The translations under genes and the position numbers were made by a program. From positions 1 through 26,662 of the forward strand of contig JABDLQ010000230.1 of the NCBI GenBank assembly GCA_013002925.1: a stretch of DNA of 26,662 nucleotides. The letters run 5' to 3'. The first letter of the stretch is position 1; each line of letters opens with the position of its first letter. Under the pieces are notes generated by a model. It did no database searches, was not told where the DNA came from, and saw only the letters and a program-made list of their open reading frames with translations. Positions 23,602 through 26,662 of the stretch are shown one piece after another. The DNA is from Gammaproteobacteria bacterium (GTDB taxonomy: Bacteria; Pseudomonadota; Gammaproteobacteria; Steroidobacterales; SZUA-146).

Positions 23602-24344
23602 TTAACTAGCACCTCTTTTATCCACGCCTTGCGCCGCTCCCTGATCAACACTTCGTTACGGGTACGCATCAGCACCAGGGCAACAAGGTACAAGGTAACC
23701 GCAAACAGCATCGTAAACAGTGGCCACAGCATGCTGCTGTCAATGCCGGCCTGCCCCTTGGTGACTGAGAAGCTCGCCGGTTGATGCAAGGTATTCCACC
23801 AGTTCACCGAATAATGAATGATCGGTATGTTCACAACACCCACTATCGCCAGAATCGCTGCCGCGCGATCACCTCGTTGCACATCACTAAACGCATTTCT
23901 CAGCAGTGCAAAACCGGCAAACAAAAATAACAGCATCAGGTAGGATGTCAGTCGGGCATCCCATACCCAATACGTGCCCCACGTCGGTTTCCCCCACAAC
24001 GAACCCGTAAACAATGCCAGCGCGGTCAACGAAGCACCCGCCGGTGCAATCGCCGCGGCAACGGCATGTGCAAGCTTGATGCGCCAGATTAAACCAATCG
24101 CACTGGCTACTGCCATGGAGGTGTAACACATCAGTGATAGCCAGGCGACCGGTACATGTACGTACATGATGCGTACCGTATCCCCCATCTGATAATCCGT
24201 CGGTGAGGTTACCAACGCCAGATAAAGTCCGATGACTGCCAGCACCGTTGCCGGCACCAAAAACCACGGGATGGCAGTGCCCGACCACCGATAAAAATGG
24301 GGTGGCGATGCCATCCGATAAAACCAGTTCATAAACGCATTCAT
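23598..24344 (-). CDS. ccmC: Heme exporter/handling protein CcmC
   Basis: A 248-residue protein with six membrane helices. YVHVPVAW holds His63 and WNTLHQP holds His187, the two external heme-ligand histidines; between them WGTYWVWDARLTS (122-134) is the WWD motif. It loads heme onto CcmE in the periplasm. The start at 24344 is not certain: an in-frame ATG four codons later is equally possible, and neither has a strong ribosome-binding site. There are 68 nt between the ccmB stop and this start, the widest junction within the operon. Confidence 0.96.
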   Translation of the reverse strand: MNAFMNWFYRMASPPHFYRWSGTAIPWFLVPATVLAVIGLYLALVTSPTDYQMGDTVRIMYVHVPVAWLSLMCYTSMAVASAIGLIWRIKLAHAVAAAIAPAGASLTALALFTGSLWGKPTWGTYWVWDARLTSYLMLLFLFAGFALLRNAFSDVQRGDRAAAILAIVGVVNIPIIHYSVNWWNTLHQPASFSVTKGQAGIDSSMLWPLFTMLFAVTLYLVALVLMRTRNEVLIRERRKAWIKEVLVK

Positions 24345-24412
24345 ATTTCTATTATCCGTATTTCTGCCTAATCTTCAGATGACCCCAGGCCACCAAACCT
24401 CTGCTGACCGCA

Positions 24413-25093
24413 TTAGTCCAGACTCACCCGCAGTGATGCTGCCGTTGCGAACGGCGCCAAACTCACCGATAAAATACATAGCGCTGCCAGCAGTGATAGC
24501 GCCCCCCCGGGATCCCTGCCCTGGGCGGCAAATTCAGTCGCTTTTGCGCCCAGGATGAGCGCCGGCACGATCAGCGGCAAGACGAGTACCGGAAACAGCA
24601 GCCCACCTTGCCCGACACTGACGGTCAGCGCAGCCCCAATGGCCCCGAATGAGCTGAGCACCAGGGTACCCAATAACAATGCCATCATCAGTGTGATATA
24701 GGCATCGCCGTTTAAGTTCAATGAATAGGCTGCGATCGGTGCCAGTATCACCAGCGGCAAACCCGTCAGCAACCAGTGTGCCATCTGCTTGGCAATGACC
24801 TGGAACCACATGGGTACCCCGGACAACGCCATCAATTCCAGGCTGCCATCTTCAAAATCTCCGCGAAACAGGGTTTGCAAAGACAACAGCGCAGCCAGCA
24901 GTGCGGCCACCCACACGACACCCCCGGCGATTTTTGCCAGGGCTTCGGAGTCTGGTGTCATTGCCAGCGGAAACAGCGCAATGACCACACTGAAGAAAAA
25001 CAGCGGCGTCAGCGTTTGTGCCAGACGGCGTCCGGACTGGCGCAAATCTTTCCTGATCTGCCCGACAAACGCCTGTCGATACGACACGCTCAC
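24413..25093 (-). CDS. ccmB: Cytochrome c biogenesis ABC permease CcmB
   Basis: A 226-residue inner-membrane protein with six predicted helices. The N-terminal QIRKDLRQSGRRLAQTLTPL and FRGDFEDGSLELMALSG are typical of CcmB. It partners CcmA in an ATP-driven complex that frees holo-CcmE from CcmC. I chose GTG 25093 because it forms a 4-nt GTGA overlap with the ccmA stop, the same arrangement as elsewhere in the operon, and gives the family length. A longer in-frame reading to 25207 would add 38 residues lying wholly within ccmA. Confidence 0.93.
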   Translation of the reverse strand: MSVSYRQAFVGQIRKDLRQSGRRLAQTLTPLFFFSVVIALFPLAMTPDSEALAKIAGGVVWVAALLAALLSLQTLFRGDFEDGSLELMALSGVPMWFQVIAKQMAHWLLTGLPLVILAPIAAYSLNLNGDAYITLMMALLLGTLVLSSFGAIGAALTVSVGQGGLLFPVLVLPLIVPALILGAKATEFAAQGRDPGGALSLLAALCILSVSLAPFATAASLRVSLD

Positions 25094-25746
25094 GAACTTA
25101 AATCCAGGGTCTGCACAGCCGCACTGTCCAGTGCCGGCTGCAAATGGGTGGTCATCAACGCCAGGCCATTGGCGGTGACATGTTCTTTTAACAACCCGTT
25201 TGCCCACTGGCGGCCGGCTTCATCGAGGTTGGCGTACGGCTCATCCCAGATCCACACCGGGCAGCCACTGAGAAGTGAACGCAATAGCGCGACGCGTCGT
25301 CGCTGTCCGGCAGATAACGCCGCAACCGGGCGCCGGGCCAGATGCGCCAGCTGGTGGTCCTGCAAACATTGCACCACATCATGGCGATGGCGTCGATGCA
25401 GACCCGTGGCCCATTCGAGGTTTTCGGCGGCGGTCAGTACTCCGTTCAATCCATCCCGATGACCCACATAGGAAATCAGGGGTGTGGCCTCACGCGGCGA
25501 CAGTGACGCACCAGCCTGTTGCCAGTTTATCGTGCCCTGTTCCGGGCGGGTCAAAAAACTCAACACTTTTAGTAACGTGGTCTTTCCTGAACCATTGATG
25601 CCACAGATATGCAACACTGGTCTGCTGGTCGTCAGCGTCAATTCGCTGAACAGTTGCAAATCGCCGCGCCAGCATTCCAGGCCGACAACGTCAAGCTTTA
25701 TGTGCGTATGTCGGAAATGGGCCCTGGAAGGCGCGGCTGTGTTCAT
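25090..25746 (-). CDS. ccmA: Cytochrome c biogenesis ABC ATPase CcmA
   Basis: A 218-residue ATP-binding subunit. Walker A is GINGSGKTT (49-57), the signature LSAGQ (144-148) with RRRVALLRSLL after it, and Walker B VWIWDEPYANLD (164-175), followed by the switch His in MTTH. The Q-loop position reads ISYVGHRDGLNG, the His variant usual for CcmA. It drives the CcmABCD complex. The first gene of the operon, it starts 41 nt after the tRNA-Leu 3' end with no convincing ribosome-binding site and no room for a normal promoter, so it is probably read from a promoter upstream of the tRNAs. Confidence 0.95.
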   Translation of the reverse strand: MNTAAPSRAHFRHTHIKLDVVGLECWRGDLQLFSELTLTTSRPVLHICGINGSGKTTLLKVLSFLTRPEQGTINWQQAGASLSPREATPLISYVGHRDGLNGVLTAAENLEWATGLHRRHRHDVVQCLQDHQLAHLARRPVAALSAGQRRRVALLRSLLSGCPVWIWDEPYANLDEAGRQWANGLLKEHVTANGLALMTTHLQPALDSAAVQTLDLSS

Positions 25747-25787
25747 AGGATCATTTGCGGCCGTCGTTGTGCGGCCTGCCGTGCAGA

Positions 25788-25875
25788 TGGTGCCCGGGGC
25801 GAGACTTGAACTCGCACTTCCTTTCGGAAAACGGATTTTAAGTCCGCAGCGTCTACCGATTCCGCCACCCGGGCC
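25788..25875 (-). tRNA. tRNA-Leu (anticodon UAA)
   Basis: The minus strand folds as a class II tRNA. The acceptor arm GCCCGGG pairs with CCCGGGC, the D-arm begins GGCGGAATCGGTAGAC, and the anticodon loop CTTAAAA has UAA at 34-36. A long variable arm is followed by the T-arm with GTTCAAGTC. The 3' CCA is encoded (25790-25788). Length with CCA is 88 nt. Confidence 0.96.
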
Positions 25876-25904
25876 TTAAAGCGGTGCCTGACTTGTAATG
25901 AGTT

Positions 25905-25977
25905 GGAGGCTAGAGCCGGAATCGAACCGGCGTACGCGGCTTTGCAGGCCGCTGCATCACCACTCTGCCATCTAGCC
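25905..25977 (-). tRNA. tRNA-Cys (anticodon GCA)
   Basis: The minus strand folds as a cloverleaf. The acceptor arm GGCTAGA pairs with TCTAGCC, the D-arm is GGCAGAGTGGTGATGC, the anticodon stem is GCGGC/GCCGC around CTGCAAA (anticodon GCA), and the T-arm is GCCGGTTCGATTCCGGC. The discriminator is T (U73), as required for tRNA-Cys, and CCA is encoded. It lies 29 nt upstream of tRNA-Leu and is likely co-transcribed with it. Confidence 0.97.
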
Positions 25978-26032
25978 GGGTGATCTTCTGTTGCAGGTCT
26001 CATACGATCAGCGCAGTACCGCAAGCCGCGGA

Positions 26033-26061
26033 ACTTTAGCATATCAACTGTGCAAATGCAG
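26033..26061 (-). promoter_or_regulatory. Possible promoter for the tRNA genes (and ccm operon)
   Basis: On the minus strand a -10-like TAAAGT (26038-26033) follows, after 17 nt, a weak -35-like CTGCAT (26061-26056). The next bases, TCCGCGG, form a GC-rich discriminator, common at stably expressed RNA promoters. The tRNA-Cys gene starts about 55 nt further on. The -35 match is poor. The rest of the 285-nt gap (25978-26262) shows AT-rich repeats (TATTTTTCT twice, at 26201 and 26231) and a GTTTATAAAC palindrome at 26210-26219, but no gene. Confidence 0.3.
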
Positions 26062-26262
26062 GGCCCCGGGCCGTTGCCACCAGGCGGTGCAAAATAAAGC
26101 CCTGTACCCGGATTACGACCCAGGCGTAGCCGCACAGGTGTGTCCGCCCTGCCGCTGATCAACTGACCCGGTCCACGTGCGATGCAAAAAAAGGAAAATC
26201 TATTTTTCTGTTTATAAACATTAACCTGGTTATTTTTCTTAAAGTGATTGCTAACAGAAAGT

Positions 26263-26586
26263 CTACTCGCCTGCAGACTTGTCAGCTTGCCTTGCCGCCA
26301 GCGCATCCAGTTGCTCCTGACTTGCCGGTGTCTGGTGATGCGCTTTCCAGGCTGCATAGCTCATTCCATACACCGCCTGGTGCGCGTCGGCCAGATCCAT
26401 GTTCTGGCCGTTTTCAGCCGCAGCCGCCACATACCATTTACTGAGGCAATTGCGGCAGAAATCGGCCGTGATCATCAGATCAATATTCTGCACTTCCTTG
26501 TGTGCATCCAGGTGCCTGAGCAAACGGCGAAACACCGCCGCCTCAATGGCTGTTCGGGTTCCCTCATCAAGCTTGTCATTCGTCAT
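26263..26586 (-). CDS. DUF1244 domain protein
   Basis: A 107-residue cytoplasmic protein of the DUF1244 family, which is about 100 residues long. The core is FRRLLRHLDAHKEVQNIDLM followed by TADFCRNCLSKWY, a conserved CxxC segment, then a C-terminal alanine-rich tail. YGMSYAAWKAHH completes the match. The family is common in alpha- and gammaproteobacteria but has no established function; the CxxC could bind a metal, which is inference. I chose ATG 26586 because GGGGA lies 10 nt upstream and the family N-terminus is short; an in-frame start at 26643 would add 19 residues overlapping the preceding gene. Confidence 0.85.
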   Translation of the reverse strand: MTNDKLDEGTRTAIEAAVFRRLLRHLDAHKEVQNIDLMITADFCRNCLSKWYVAAAAENGQNMDLADAHQAVYGMSYAAWKAHHQTPASQEQLDALAARQADKSAGE

Positions 26587-26662
26587 CGGTTTGAATCCCC
26601 AGTCTTTCGTGCATAAGCGGACTTGTGGTGGTGTACTGAACACGCACCTTTTTGCCAGGTTG
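26576..26662 (-). CDS. Unrecognised protein, C-terminal fragment (starts beyond window)
   Basis: The minus strand at the right edge is open in one frame for 28 residues, ending PLMHERLGIQTDDE and then TGA at 26578-26576. The fragment reads like natural coding sequence (charged, no runs of rare residues) and overlaps the start of the DUF1244 gene by 11 nt. I do not recognise the family from this tail. It could also be non-coding, because 28 codons is little evidence. Confidence 0.45.
   Translation of the reverse strand, partial: QPGKKVRVQYTTTSPLMHERLGIQTDDE

Noticed and set aside
25094..25207. 38-residue N-terminal extension of CcmB
   Set aside because: It lies wholly inside ccmA; GTG 25093 makes the GTGA overlap seen across this operon.
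25788..25977. tRNA-Leu/tRNA-Cys as an integration site for a mobile element
   Set aside because: No integrase gene and no direct repeat of a tRNA 3' end were seen; the neighbouring genes are housekeeping ccm genes.
15573..26144. The 11-mer ACAGGTGTGTC occurring at 15573 and at 26134
   Set aside because: Dozens of 11-nt matches are expected by chance in a window this size; no shared context.
25743..26357. A 204-codon open frame on the minus strand
   Set aside because: It runs straight through both tRNA genes; its translation includes the string typical of a translated tRNA-Leu gene, and it has no family resemblance.
1..26662. CRISPR array, insertion sequence, phage or defence system
   Set aside because: No spaced direct repeats, transposase, integrase or known defence domain was found on either strand.

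Overview
The window is a compact piece of a gammaproteobacterial chromosome. Evidence is the gene families, the split ccmH/ccmI arrangement as in Pseudomonas-type ccm operons, the DUF349 and DUF1244 proteins, and moderate GC content. Every gene I can support, including two tRNAs, lies on the minus strand, so transcription runs from the right edge to the left edge. I see no insertion sequence, phage gene, CRISPR array or toxin-antitoxin module; this looks like ordinary chromosomal core sequence.

Layout in transcription order, from high to low coordinates. (1) 26662-26263: the C-terminal tail of an unrecognised gene overlaps the start of a small DUF1244 protein. (2) 25977-25788: tRNA-Cys(GCA) and tRNA-Leu(UAA). 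(3) 25746-19017: a complete system I cytochrome c maturation operon, ccmABCDEFGH plus a ccmI-type TPR gene, most junctions being 4-nt overlaps. It begins only 41 nt after the tRNA-Leu gene. The 56-residue ccmD is included. (4) 18761-15582: a two-gene signalling unit, a periplasmic PhnD-type binding protein followed by a membrane-anchored Cache-like/HAMP/GGDEF/EAL protein. Its GGDEF motif is intact but its EAL domain has lost most catalytic residues. (5) 15334-10075: a large coiled-coil DUF349 protein, a PBP4-type D-Ala-D-Ala carboxypeptidase and a metallo-beta-lactamase-fold persulfide dioxygenase-like enzyme. (6) 9840-3168: fatty-acid or acyl-CoA metabolism, with a two-subunit acyl-CoA dehydrogenase pair, a short-chain dehydrogenase, an acyl-CoA ligase of FadD type and a third acyl-CoA dehydrogenase. 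(7) 3049-1: a strictosidine-synthase-like six-bladed propeller protein, a hotdog thioesterase, and the binding protein and permease (cut by the window edge) of a BtuF/BtuC-type metal-chelate importer.

Functionally, ccm supplies c-type cytochromes. The acyl-CoA block would activate acids (FadD), dehydrogenate the CoA esters (three ACAD polypeptides) and perhaps oxidise a hydroxyl intermediate (SDR). The most unusual item is the binding-protein/GGDEF pair, which reads as a ligand-controlled diguanylate cyclase with a dead phosphodiesterase domain. It is preceded by a nested inverted repeat. No wholly new system is evident, and I have tried not to overstate what is there.
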